Position numbers and translations under genes: made by a program. This document shows positions 21,629 to 30,212 of a stretch of DNA of 64,000 nucleotides, piece after piece. The notes below the pieces were generated by a model, which was not told the DNA's origin, searched no databases, and was given only the letters and a program-made list of their open reading frames with translations. The stretch is from Thiopseudomonas denitrificans (GTDB taxonomy: Bacteria > Pseudomonadota > Gammaproteobacteria > Pseudomonadales > Pseudomonadaceae), in the NCBI RefSeq assembly GCF_002866065.1, contig NZ_LNJZ01000005.1:292144-356143 (forward strand). Direction: 5' to 3'. Within the stretch, counting starts at the first letter, position 1; each line of letters starts with the position of its first letter.

Positions 21629-23191
21629 ATGACTGCCAGCACTCGCCTTAGACTGCCCATCGGCATCCAAACCTTTTCGATTATCCGTGAGGGCGGCTAT
21701 TACTACGTTGATAAAACGCCGTATATCGAGCGACTGGTGCAGCAGAACAAGTTTTATTTTCTGTCACGGCCACGCCGGTTTGGCAAAAGCTTGCTGCTGG
21801 ATACGATTCGCTGCCTGTATGAAGGTCGTCAGGAATTGTTTGAAGGCCTGCACATTTATGACTGCTGGGACTGGCAACAAACCAATCCGGTGATTCGGCT
21901 GAGTTTTGGCAGTGGCGTGATGCGTAATCGTGAGGAGCTGGATGTGCGCATTCGCCACCAGTTGCGTCAGGAGCGTGCGCGTTTTACCGACCAGCCTGTG
22001 TCGGAAACTGATATTGCCGGCGAGTTTTCCGATTTGCTACAGCTTGCCTGCGAGAAGACAGGCAGGCCGGTGGTACTGCTGATTGACGAATACGACAAGC
22101 CAATTCTGGACAATATCAGCGACGAAGACCGCGCCCGCGAGCTGCGCGAAGGGCTGAAAAACCTGTACAGCGTAGTCAAGGATGCCGACCCTTATTTACA
22201 GTTGGTGCTGATTACGGGGGTATCCAAGTTTAGCAAAGTGAGCTTGTTTTCTGGCTTGAATAACCTGCGTGATATTACCCTTGTTCCGGAATACAGTAGC
22301 ATCTGCGGTTATACGGGTAATGATATAGAGATGGTGTTCGCGCCCGAGTTGACCGGACTGGAGCCAGAGCGTATTCGTGAGTGGTATAATGGTTACCGTT
22401 GGGGGGATAGTGAGGTTGTCTCGGTTTATAACCCGTTCGATGTGTTGCTCTTTTTGCAGAATCGTACATTTGCGCCTTACTGGTTCGAAAGCGCTACGCC
22501 TACTTTTTTAGTTGAGGTGCTACACAAGCGTGGTGTGTTTACGCCAAAACTCGACCAGTGGATAGCGGAGTATGAGCTGTTAAGCCAGTTTGATGTGGGC
22601 GAAATCAGTACCGAAGCTTTGTTGTTCCAGACGGGCTATCTGACGATTAAAAATATTGAAGAACCTATTCTGGGCTATAAACAATTCACCCTCGGCTTTC
22701 CCAACTTCGAGGTGGAAACCAGCCTGAATCGTGCCCTGTTGCCCGCGCTTGGCGTGCAAAATGCCCCCGAACAGCGTTCCGCATTATTTGCAAGCATGCG
22801 TGAGCACAATCTGGATAAGCTGCACACCCACCTCAAAGCCCTCTACGCCGGTCTGCCGCACGACTGGTATCGCAACAACCCGATTGCCCAGTACGAAGGC
22901 CACTACGCCAGCATTTTCTACAGCCACTTTGCCGCGCTTGGCCTGAACGTAACCGTCGAAGATGCCAGCAACCATGGTCGGGTGGATATGGCAGTGGACT
23001 TTGATGGCCATATTTATCTTTTTGAATTCAAGGTGGTGGAGCAGTTGCCAGAGGGCAGGGCGCTGGAGCAAATCAAGGCTAAGGGCTACGCCGACAAATA
23101 CCGCGCATCCGGCAAGCCTATTCACCAGATTGGTGTGGAGTTTTCCAGCCGGCAGCGGCAGATTGTGGCGTTTGAGGTGGAGACCGTCTGA
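21629..23191 (+). CDS. AAA-ATPase-like / PD-(D/E)XK nuclease superfamily protein
   Basis: 520 residues. N-terminal AAA-ATPase-like domain (LPIGIQTFSIIREGGYYYVDKT, Walker A-like SRPRRFGKSLLLDTI near 47-60, Walker B VVLLIDEYDKPIL). The C-terminal part has a PD-(D/E)XK fold signature (RVDMAVDFDGHIYLFEFK). Genes of this type are multicopy and scattered in bacterial accessory DNA, and their function is not established; a role in defence or mobile-element biology is suspected. The ATG at 21629 has AGGGAG upstream; the upstream start at 21518 would add a poorly matching leader. It is followed 54 bp later by the primase-helicase gene. Confidence 0.85.
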   Translation: MTASTRLRLPIGIQTFSIIREGGYYYVDKTPYIERLVQQNKFYFLSRPRRFGKSLLLDTIRCLYEGRQELFEGLHIYDCWDWQQTNPVIRLSFGSGVMRNREELDVRIRHQLRQERARFTDQPVSETDIAGEFSDLLQLACEKTGRPVVLLIDEYDKPILDNISDEDRARELREGLKNLYSVVKDADPYLQLVLITGVSKFSKVSLFSGLNNLRDITLVPEYSSICGYTGNDIEMVFAPELTGLEPERIREWYNGYRWGDSEVVSVYNPFDVLLFLQNRTFAPYWFESATPTFLVEVLHKRGVFTPKLDQWIAEYELLSQFDVGEISTEALLFQTGYLTIKNIEEPILGYKQFTLGFPNFEVETSLNRALLPALGVQNAPEQRSALFASMREHNLDKLHTHLKALYAGLPHDWYRNNPIAQYEGHYASIFYSHFAALGLNVTVEDASNHGRVDMAVDFDGHIYLFEFKVVEQLPEGRALEQIKAKGYADKYRASGKPIHQIGVEFSSRQRQIVAFEVETV

Positions 23192-23245
23192 CGCGGGCCA
23201 TCCCGGCGCAGCGAGTGGACTTCCTGACGTAACGGGGTAACGTGG

Positions 23246-25588
23246 ATGGCTGACCTTGATGAACTATCCGTATTACGTACCGAAAATGCCCGATTGATTG
23301 CGCTGCTTGAGGCAAACGGTATTGAGTGGCGGGTGCAGCAACCGGCTGTTGCCGTTCCAGCAGAAGATACGCTCCGTTTGTCCACTGCCGACAAGATAGC
23401 GCTGTTTCGGCGTTTGTTTCGTGGGCGGGAGGATGTCTTTGCACTGCGCTGGGAAAGCAAAACCACAGGCAAGTCCGGTTATGCGCCGGCCTGCGCCAAT
23501 GAGTGGCGGCCTGGTGTCTGTGAAAAACCACGCATCAAGTGCAGTGAATGCCAGCACCGCGTGCTACTTCCGTTATCTGATGCCGTGATATACAACCATC
23601 TGGCCGGCAAACACACCATTGGTGTATACCCGCTGCTGGAAGGTGATGACTGTTATTTTCTGGCGGCAGATTTTGATGAGGCTGAATGGCGCGATGATGC
23701 GAGAGCTTTTATGCTGTCCTGCCAGGAGTTGGGTGTGTCGGCTGCACTGGAAATCTCCCGCTCGGGCAAGGGGGCGCATGTCTGGATATTTTTTGAAAGC
23801 CGCGTTTCTGCCTGTGATGCACGACGACTTGGAACGGCGCTTATCAGCCATACCTGTGCCCGTATGCGGCAGTTAAAACTGTCCTCTTATGATCGACTGT
23901 TTCCGAACCAGGACAGGATGCCCAAAGGCGGATTTGGCAACCTGATTGCTTTGCCCTTGCAGAAAGGGCCGCGTGAATATGGCTACAGCCTGTTTGTAGA
24001 CGCTGAGCTACAACCCTATCCAGACCCTTGGGCGTTTCTTGCCACAATTGAGCCGATGGCCGTGCAAGATATTGAGCCGGTCATTTTGCGGGTAGCAGGC
24101 AATGCGCACCCTCTGGACGTGACCTTCATTGATGATGAAGACTTGGCAGCTCCATGGGTGCGTAGCCGCAAGCTGGATAGAACGTTAGCAGGAACGATGC
24201 CTGCTTCACTGCGAGCGACCCTGGCCAATCAGTTGTACTTTGAAAAGGCACAACTGCCGCAGGTTTTGGCCAACCGCTTGATTCGACTGGCAGCATTTCA
24301 AAATCCAGAGTTTTACAAGGCGCAGGCCATGCGCATGTCGGTGTGGAACAAGCCGCGCGTTATTGGTAATGCAGAGAATTACCCGCAGCACATTGCCTTG
24401 CCGCGCGGCTGTCTGGATGCCGCGCTGAAGCTGCTGGCCGAGAATGGCATTGACTGTGAATTGCATGATGAGCGCTTTGCGGGTGAGCCTGTTGAGGTGT
24501 CATTTACCGGCACATTACGGCTTGATCAGGAAGCTGCGGTTGCTGCCATGCTGCATCACGATTTCGGTGTGCTCTGTGCGCCCACAGCCTTTGGGAAAAC
24601 GTTGACTGCGGCAGCGATTATCGCGAAACGGAGCGTGAATACACTGATACTGGTGCACAGGGTTGAACTGCTCAAACAATGGCAGGAACGACTGCAGACA
24701 TTTCTGGATATCGGAAAAGGTGCGGCTGGCATTGTTGGTGGCGGCAAGCACAAGCCCGGCGGGCTGATCGACATTGCTGTTATGCAGTCGGTATCCAGGC
24801 AGGGCAAAGTCAATGCACTGGTAGAGAACTATGGGCAAATCATCGTCGATGAATGTCATCATGTCGGGGCGACCTCGTTTGATGCCATCCTGAAACGCAC
24901 CAAAGCCAAGTTTGTGCTGGGTCTTACCGCGACTCCGGTTCGTCGGGATGGCCTGCAACCGATTATTTTTATGCAGTGCGGACCACTGCGATATACCGCA
25001 GCGAGACCAGCTGGAGCCCCGCAAAATCTCGAAGTGATCCCGAACTTTCGGAATATGCAGATTGCGGCGACGGAGGAGACGGGTATCCAAGACGTATTTC
25101 GTCAGCTGGCCAATGACGGTGAGAGAACAGCAGCCATTGCAGCCGAAGTATGTAGAGCAGTTGGGCAGAAGCGAAAAGTGTTGGTGCTTACTGAACGTGT
25201 AGAACATCTGCATGAAATTCGAGCGGCACTAGAAGGGGCGGAGTCCAATCTGTTTGTGCTGCATGGCCGTATGTCCAGAAAACAGCGGGAAGCGTTACTT
25301 TCAGATCTTGCCGCATTACCGCCCGATGCGCCGCGCATTCTTTTGTCCACGGGCAAACTCGTTGGTGAAGGCTTTGACCATCCACCGCTGGATACACTGG
25401 TGCTGGCCATGCCGGTATCCTGGAAAGGCACGCTGCAACAGTATGCTGGTCGTCTGCACCGTGAACATGCCGGCAAGACAGATGTGAAAATCATTGATTT
25501 TGTAGACAGCGGGCATCCGGTATTGCTCAGAATGTGGGAGAAGCGGCAACAGGGCTATCGGGCAATGGGGTACAGGGTGGGCGGTTGA
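23246..25588 (+). CDS. TOTE-type AEP primase-helicase fusion
   Basis: 780 residues. Residues about 1-25 form a short coiled coil. A Cys cluster (C83, C92, C99, C102) may bind zinc. About 110-270 is an archaeo-eukaryotic primase-like domain with FLAADFDEAEW (acidic D142 and D144), SGKGAHVWIFF (H178) and a YDRLFPNQDRMPKGGFGNLI motif. About 420-780 is an SF2 DEAD/DEAH helicase with APTAFGKT Walker A, DECHH motif II, LTATPVRRDG motif III and GEGFDHPPLDT...QYAGRLHRE motifs V and VI. This domain order is described for TOTE conflict systems. The reaction and target are unknown here. Confidence 0.85.
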   Translation: MADLDELSVLRTENARLIALLEANGIEWRVQQPAVAVPAEDTLRLSTADKIALFRRLFRGREDVFALRWESKTTGKSGYAPACANEWRPGVCEKPRIKCSECQHRVLLPLSDAVIYNHLAGKHTIGVYPLLEGDDCYFLAADFDEAEWRDDARAFMLSCQELGVSAALEISRSGKGAHVWIFFESRVSACDARRLGTALISHTCARMRQLKLSSYDRLFPNQDRMPKGGFGNLIALPLQKGPREYGYSLFVDAELQPYPDPWAFLATIEPMAVQDIEPVILRVAGNAHPLDVTFIDDEDLAAPWVRSRKLDRTLAGTMPASLRATLANQLYFEKAQLPQVLANRLIRLAAFQNPEFYKAQAMRMSVWNKPRVIGNAENYPQHIALPRGCLDAALKLLAENGIDCELHDERFAGEPVEVSFTGTLRLDQEAAVAAMLHHDFGVLCAPTAFGKTLTAAAIIAKRSVNTLILVHRVELLKQWQERLQTFLDIGKGAAGIVGGGKHKPGGLIDIAVMQSVSRQGKVNALVENYGQIIVDECHHVGATSFDAILKRTKAKFVLGLTATPVRRDGLQPIIFMQCGPLRYTAARPAGAPQNLEVIPNFRNMQIAATEETGIQDVFRQLANDGERTAAIAAEVCRAVGQKRKVLVLTERVEHLHEIRAALEGAESNLFVLHGRMSRKQREALLSDLAALPPDAPRILLSTGKLVGEGFDHPPLDTLVLAMPVSWKGTLQQYAGRLHREHAGKTDVKIIDFVDSGHPVLLRMWEKRQQGYRAMGYRVGG

Positions 25589-25772
25589 AAGGTTAATTAC
25601 ACCACTACAATTCAGCACGTCGCGCAACAACATGGTGCCGCCGTCGCTACTTGATATTTTCACCCATGGTGAGCGGCTTCTCTAATCAAGTTCTTGCAGG
25701 AACATTTTGATTTTAAGGATAAACTACTCACCTTCTTTGTTTTTATTCAATGCTCGTGAATATGGCGGGATT

Positions 25773-27596
25773 ATGCGCACAGCCCAAGACCTCCTCGACG
25801 AACTCAATGCAGTGGATGAATCCACCCGCATTGAAGCCAAGCGTGCCAGCCAGCTCGGCAAGTCCGTGCTGGAAACCGTTATCGCCTATGCCAACGAGCC
25901 GGGGCTGGATGGCGGCTACCTGCTGCTGGGTGTTGACTGGTCGGTGAATGACAAGGGCGACACGGTTTACACGCCCACCGGTCTGCCCGAACCCGACAAA
26001 GCGCAAATGGATCTGGCCAGCCAATGCTCCAGCATGCTCAACGTCTCTCTGCGTCCCGAGATGAAGCTGGAGCAAATCGACGGTAAAACCTTGCTGGTCG
26101 TCTATGTACCGGAGGCGGATATCAGCCATAAGCCGGTATACAAAACCGCCACCGGATTGCCTGGCGGCGCTTATCGTCGAATCGGCTCTACCGACCAGCG
26201 CTGTGTGGATGAAGACCTCTGGGCTTTGCGCAGCTCCAGCCAGCCTTTACACGGCCCGGACTCGACCATTCTGCAAGATGCCCGCATGGACGACTTTGAC
26301 CCGCAAGCGCTGGCCGAATATCGCCGCAAGCGGGCAACGGTCAATGCACAGGCCGAGGAACTGGCCTACAGCGACACCGAGTTGCTGGAAGCCTTGGGGG
26401 CTTTACGCTACGAAAACGACCAGTTGCGTCCGACACTGGCCGGCATTCTGCTGTTTGGTAAACCCATGGCCCTGCGCCGTATGTTGCCCATGGCCAAAAT
26501 TGACTACATCCGTGTGCCGGGCGTGGAGTGGATTGAAGACCCGCACGACCGCTTCCAGTCCATCGAAATCCGCAAGCCGCTGGTGTTGGCCTTGCCACAG
26601 GCAGAAGCCAGCGTCATCGACGAGCTACCACGCGGTTTCCACCTGCCGGATGATTCGCCCTACAGCGTGCAAGAGCCCATAGTGCCGCGCAAGGTGGTGC
26701 GCGAGGCTATCGCCAACGCCGTCATGCACCGCACCTATCTCAAGCACAGCCCGATACAAATCATCCGCTACAGCAACCGCATTGAGTTCCGCAATATCGG
26801 CCACTCCATCAAGCCCGAAGACCAGCTGGGCAGGCCCGGCTCCTGGCCGCGCAACCCGCTGCTCGGTGCCGTGCTGCATGACTTGAACCTGGCCGAGGCC
26901 AAAGGCTCCGGCATCCGCACCATGCGCCGCCTGTCCGCAGATGCAGATTTGAGCCCGCCCGAGTTTAAATCAGACCGCCAAGGCGACAGTTTTTGCGTCA
27001 CCGTTTTCCTGCACAACCTGCTAAGCGAAGACGACCATGCCTGGCTACGCACCCTGACCAGCGAGCCACTGGACGACGAAGAAACTAAAGTGCTGATCTA
27101 CGCCCGCGCCACCGGTGCAGTGGACAACAGCGCCTGTCGTGACTTCTCGGGCATGGATACCCTTACCGCCAGCCGAGTGCTACGCCGTTTGCGCGACCGG
27201 GGCTTGCTGGAAAAGCATGGGGCGGGTAATCGAACCTATTACAGCTTGCGCCCTGTCATGCAGGAAGTGGTGGAAGCTGCAGAGGGCAATATCCATACCG
27301 ATAGCACGAAGGTTGCAACCTTACTTGCAACCTTACCTCCAGAGCTTGCAACCCAGCTTGCAACCTTTGGTAAAAGGATTGACAGCAAAGCCTTGCGCAA
27401 TGCGGTGTTGCAGTTATGTGAGTGGCAACCTATGTCCATTGACCAGCTTGCAACCTTACTGGGCAGAGATCGCAATTACCTACGCAACAAGCACCTTGCG
27501 GTCATGGTAAAAAATGGAGATTTGGAGTTTCTTTATCCTGAAAGCATCAACCATCCGTATCAGGCGTATAAATCTGCACGGTCGACTGGTAAATAA
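25773..27596 (+). CDS. AlbA_2 / HATPase_c_4 transcriptional regulator-like protein
   Basis: 607 residues. An AlbA_2 (Schlafen-like) domain at about 10-140 (STRIEAKRASQLGKSVLETV, GYLLLGVDWS) is followed by a GHKL ATPase-type domain at about 260-420 (VVREAIANAVMHRTYLKHSP, RIEFRNIGHSI, EAKGSGIRTM) and winged-helix-like C-terminal parts. Five exact TTGCAACC units at 27313-27455, all in one frame, encode repeated LAT motifs (VATLLATLPPELATQLATFG). The ATG at 25773 is the first Met of the domain; SD is weak (GGCGGGA). It is the last of the three accessory genes and is probably a regulator, but no target can be read. Confidence 0.8.
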   Translation: MRTAQDLLDELNAVDESTRIEAKRASQLGKSVLETVIAYANEPGLDGGYLLLGVDWSVNDKGDTVYTPTGLPEPDKAQMDLASQCSSMLNVSLRPEMKLEQIDGKTLLVVYVPEADISHKPVYKTATGLPGGAYRRIGSTDQRCVDEDLWALRSSSQPLHGPDSTILQDARMDDFDPQALAEYRRKRATVNAQAEELAYSDTELLEALGALRYENDQLRPTLAGILLFGKPMALRRMLPMAKIDYIRVPGVEWIEDPHDRFQSIEIRKPLVLALPQAEASVIDELPRGFHLPDDSPYSVQEPIVPRKVVREAIANAVMHRTYLKHSPIQIIRYSNRIEFRNIGHSIKPEDQLGRPGSWPRNPLLGAVLHDLNLAEAKGSGIRTMRRLSADADLSPPEFKSDRQGDSFCVTVFLHNLLSEDDHAWLRTLTSEPLDDEETKVLIYARATGAVDNSACRDFSGMDTLTASRVLRRLRDRGLLEKHGAGNRTYYSLRPVMQEVVEAAEGNIHTDSTKVATLLATLPPELATQLATFGKRIDSKALRNAVLQLCEWQPMSIDQLATLLGRDRNYLRNKHLAVMVKNGDLEFLYPESINHPYQAYKSARSTGK

Positions 27597-27704
27597 ACGA
27601 CCGCTGCCGGCATGTCGGACATGGCCACCAATTCCCAATTCAATTTTATCCACCAAGTGCTAAGCTAGCGAGCAGGATTTGTATCTCATTTGGTCACTAG
27701 CGTT

Positions 27705-28004
27705 ATGAAAATTACCATCGTCGGCACTGGGTATGTTGGGCTAGCCAATGCGGTTTTGCTGGCGCAGCACAATCAGGTTACGGCACTTGACCTTGTGCCG
27801 GAAAAGGTAAGGCTGATAAATGACAGAATTTCGCCGCTTGCTGATGCTGAAATTGAGGATTTTCTCGCTAACAAGCCGCTTGATTTGCACGCGACGCTGG
27901 ATAAGCAGCAAGCCTATGCCCAGGCTGACTACGTTGTGATAGCAACGCCCACCGACTACGACCCCAAAACCAACCACAAACACTCAAACAGTAAGGTGGG
28001 TTGA
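27705..28004 (+). pseudogene. ugd: Truncated UDP-glucose 6-dehydrogenase
   Basis: The frame starts MKITIVGTGYVGLANAVLLA, the Rossmann motif of UDP-glucose/GDP-mannose dehydrogenases, and continues to VIATPTDYDPKTN. There it departs from the family into HKHSNSKVG and stops, 99 residues in place of about 390. The catalytic Cys domain is missing and no further part follows. It is a remnant left by a deletion or insertion at about 27,980. Confidence 0.88.
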
Positions 28005-28036
28005 AATTTACTGAGCTTGCCCTCATTAAGAATAGC

Positions 28037-28065
28037 TTGAGTCTACAATTTTGTAGACTAAATAT
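28037..28065 (+). promoter_or_regulatory. Promoter with central palindromic operator
   Basis: AGTCTACAATTTTGTAGACT (28040-28059) is a perfect 9-2-9 palindrome. It lies between TTGAGT (28037-28042) and an AT-rich -10 (AAATAT at 28060-28065), with 17 bp between them. It precedes the small gene at 28079, so autoregulation of that gene is possible. Confidence 0.55.
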
Positions 28066-28078
28066 TTGGAGCAGTTTA

Positions 28079-28360
28079 ATGAAGAGATTACTTGAAACAC
28101 AACAAACGCGAGCAAGGAAAGAGTTTAATGCTCTGGGACGAGCGGAAAAGAATGGCATTACGGATACTGAGCTTGTACAGGAAATGACCGCTGATATGGC
28201 AAATCCTGACTCTGCGGCTTCTATTATGGAAGCTGCTGCAGCGGTGATGTACATGAGGGGGGTAAAAGGTGGCGAGACGCCTATTACAGATGCCACTAAT
28301 CGTTGCCTTGCACGTAAAAGAAAAGAAGAGAAAGCTGATTTAGTTGCTAATCCAGCCTAG
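28079..28360 (+). CDS. Small protein of unknown function (93 aa)
   Basis: I do not recognise this family. The 93-residue product is rich in Ala, Glu, Lys and Arg and predicted largely helical (MKRLLETQQTRARKEFNALG; TDTELVQEMTADMANPDSAA; SIMEAAAAVMYMRGVKGGET). It ends with a basic tail (NRCLARKRKEEKADLVANPA). No signal peptide or membrane segment is visible. GGAG (28068-28071) lies 7 nt before the ATG. A palindromic promoter element precedes it and a strong terminator follows, so it is a complete single-gene transcription unit between the ugd remnant and an AT-rich region. Confidence 0.7.
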   Translation: MKRLLETQQTRARKEFNALGRAEKNGITDTELVQEMTADMANPDSAASIMEAAAAVMYMRGVKGGETPITDATNRCLARKRKEEKADLVANPA

Positions 28361-28373
28361 TTTTTTAGATATT

Positions 28374-28410
28374 AAAGTCTTGGTCTTCTAGCTGAAGACC
28401 AAGACTTTTT
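28374..28410 (+). terminator. Intrinsic terminator after the 93-aa gene
   Basis: AAAGTCTTGGTCTTC (28374-28388) pairs with GAAGACCAAGACTTT (28394-28408) over TAGCT and is followed by TT. Confidence 0.92.
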
Positions 28411-28548
28411 GGGGAGTAATTTTCCTGAAAGTATATAGTGGATCTACGAGAATAGAGTAAGTAATGCTTGACTATTATAGTTTTGATTAAAATTATAGAA
28501 GAGTGTTATTAGCTTTGGTGAAGTGTAATATTTTATAAGGAGGTGTTT

Positions 28549-29124
28549 GTGATATTTACTAATATAAATCAGTTTGAGAAACGGATGGAAAATTACGGTG
28601 TAATAGTCGCATTTTTTACATTGAGGTATCACAACTGCCAAATAGAAACTGCATACTCATCAAGCCAAAGAAAGTTCCTATTTGCTTTCGTGGATCATAA
28701 TATAGGCTTTACCTGTTCACTTAATGGCGACTATGTAAGTGGATACATTAATCATCCTGAGGCAGTAAAACAGTTAATGTTATGCCGTAATCACAACAGG
28801 TATGATCCAGTACATTTTTATGAGTTACTGGATAGTGCGCTTCCGACTGTCAACTTTACACAAATCAATAATAATCAGTATCAGAGAGTTGCCAGCAGAG
28901 CGGTATCTGATTTCGAAGATAGAATATTTTTTAATCACTGGCGTAATTCCAATATGTCCGATAAGCAGCGAAATAAAACTATTGAGCTAATGGGATATGA
29001 TGTTGTTAAGTTTTGTGAAAAGAATCATTTGATCGCAGTATTTTACCCTTACCCGACTGAGAGAACTTTAAATGCATTCGAAAACTTTCAGGCTGATTAC
29101 AGTTATCATGGCTTACGGCAATAA
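28549..29124 (+). CDS. Hypothetical protein, AT-rich region
   Basis: Unrecognised protein of 191 residues. The GTG at 28549 is chosen because TAAGGAGG (28535-28542) is 6 nt upstream; the product starts MIFTNINQFEKRMENYGVIV. It is rich in Asn, Phe and Tyr, with no clear signal peptide or membrane span. Motifs such as HNRYDPVHFYELLDSALP and SDFEDRIFFNHWRNSN match nothing I know. G+C is far below the flanking core genes, which suggests transfer. It lies between the 93-aa gene and the convergent minus-strand operon. A flagellin-glycan role is possible only by position. Confidence 0.65.
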   Translation: MIFTNINQFEKRMENYGVIVAFFTLRYHNCQIETAYSSSQRKFLFAFVDHNIGFTCSLNGDYVSGYINHPEAVKQLMLCRNHNRYDPVHFYELLDSALPTVNFTQINNNQYQRVASRAVSDFEDRIFFNHWRNSNMSDKQRNKTIELMGYDVVKFCEKNHLIAVFYPYPTERTLNAFENFQADYSYHGLRQ

Positions 29125-29246
29125 AATGAAATAATTCATTCAAGGTGGAGGTGCTTTACTATACAGCAAGCCTGGTGTTTTTATGACTCTAAAAGATATA
29201 GGCTCAAGTGATTTTGTTGATACATAAGTATTGCTTTAATGAGGCA

Positions 29247-30182
29247 TTATAAAAGGCTGTTAATAGTTTTTGGTTTTCGAGCTGTAATGCTTTCTATTAT
29301 ATTGGTTATCTGATTGTTTTTGGAGGTATAGTCTAGACTGTTGCTGACAAATTTAACAATACTACAGGTTAGCTCATGGCTAACCTGTAGTATTGATTCT
29401 ATCGATAGACCTACAGTTGAGTCGCTAATGAAATAGTCCAACCCATTTATGTTGTAAATTTTTATCCCACCTATATTGCAAATGTGTTTAACACTTGAGT
29501 TAATTAATTCAGTGTAATAGTTTTTAGTGTTGCTGGAAGTATCGTTGTTTTCTAAATCGTGATCGAACAGTGATTTGAAGATAGAATTGTTTAATAAGAG
29601 ATCTTCTGGCTTGTTGATATGAATATATGGTGCGGAAATTAAGTTATCGTCGATAAATATTTTTGGTGCGTATTTCATGGTAATTGCATTATGTTTTAGA
29701 AAGTTATTTATTACGTATACTTCATGAGCTTTTCCAGTGAGAAGGTATTCGTATGCGCGCATAAATTCTGCTTTACATTTTTTGTAATATGCGCCTGTGT
29801 TTTCTTTATTTTGTAAAATTCCAATTGAGTGTCTTTTAAATATTTCTTCTATATAGGTATCTAATTCAGAATCATTTTTTACTAAAGTGTATTTAACTTT
29901 TTTATGCACTGTTGTGCCAATGTGACAAAATATAATCCATCCATGATAGTACTCTGTGAGAACTGATAAATTGTTTATTAAATTATCTAGACTGTAGGAT
30001 AGTCTTGGGTCATCGATGTACCAACGTGAGCTATTTGATTGGATATCTAAGTAAGTCTCAACTTCTTTTGTAAGATAAAGAACTTTCTGAAGTTGATACA
30101 TTAAGGAACTGTTGTAGCTAGCTACAAACTGATGGTGAGCTTCACAATTGCTAATTTCTTTGATGGGCAATAACATATTCAT
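29247..30182 (-). CDS. Hypothetical protein at the end of the glycan operon
   Basis: Unrecognised 311-residue protein (MNMLLPIKEISNCEAHHQFV...), Asn, Ile and Tyr rich, cytoplasmic by appearance. It has a Leu/Ile-rich C-terminal segment SIESILQVSHELTCSIVKFV. It is AT-rich like its neighbours. It is the last gene of the minus-strand group that begins with the DegT aminotransferase, 30 bp after the GT2 gene, and so is likely cotranscribed. Sugar transfer or tailoring is possible from context, but no catalytic motif is visible. Confidence 0.7.
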   Translation of the reverse strand: MNMLLPIKEISNCEAHHQFVASYNSSLMYQLQKVLYLTKEVETYLDIQSNSSRWYIDDPRLSYSLDNLINNLSVLTEYYHGWIIFCHIGTTVHKKVKYTLVKNDSELDTYIEEIFKRHSIGILQNKENTGAYYKKCKAEFMRAYEYLLTGKAHEVYVINNFLKHNAITMKYAPKIFIDDNLISAPYIHINKPEDLLLNNSIFKSLFDHDLENNDTSSNTKNYYTELINSSVKHICNIGGIKIYNINGLDYFISDSTVGLSIESILQVSHELTCSIVKFVSNSLDYTSKNNQITNIIESITARKPKTINSLL

Positions 30183-30212
30183 ACTGTGTATTTATAGCTT
30201 GGCGTTGTGGGG

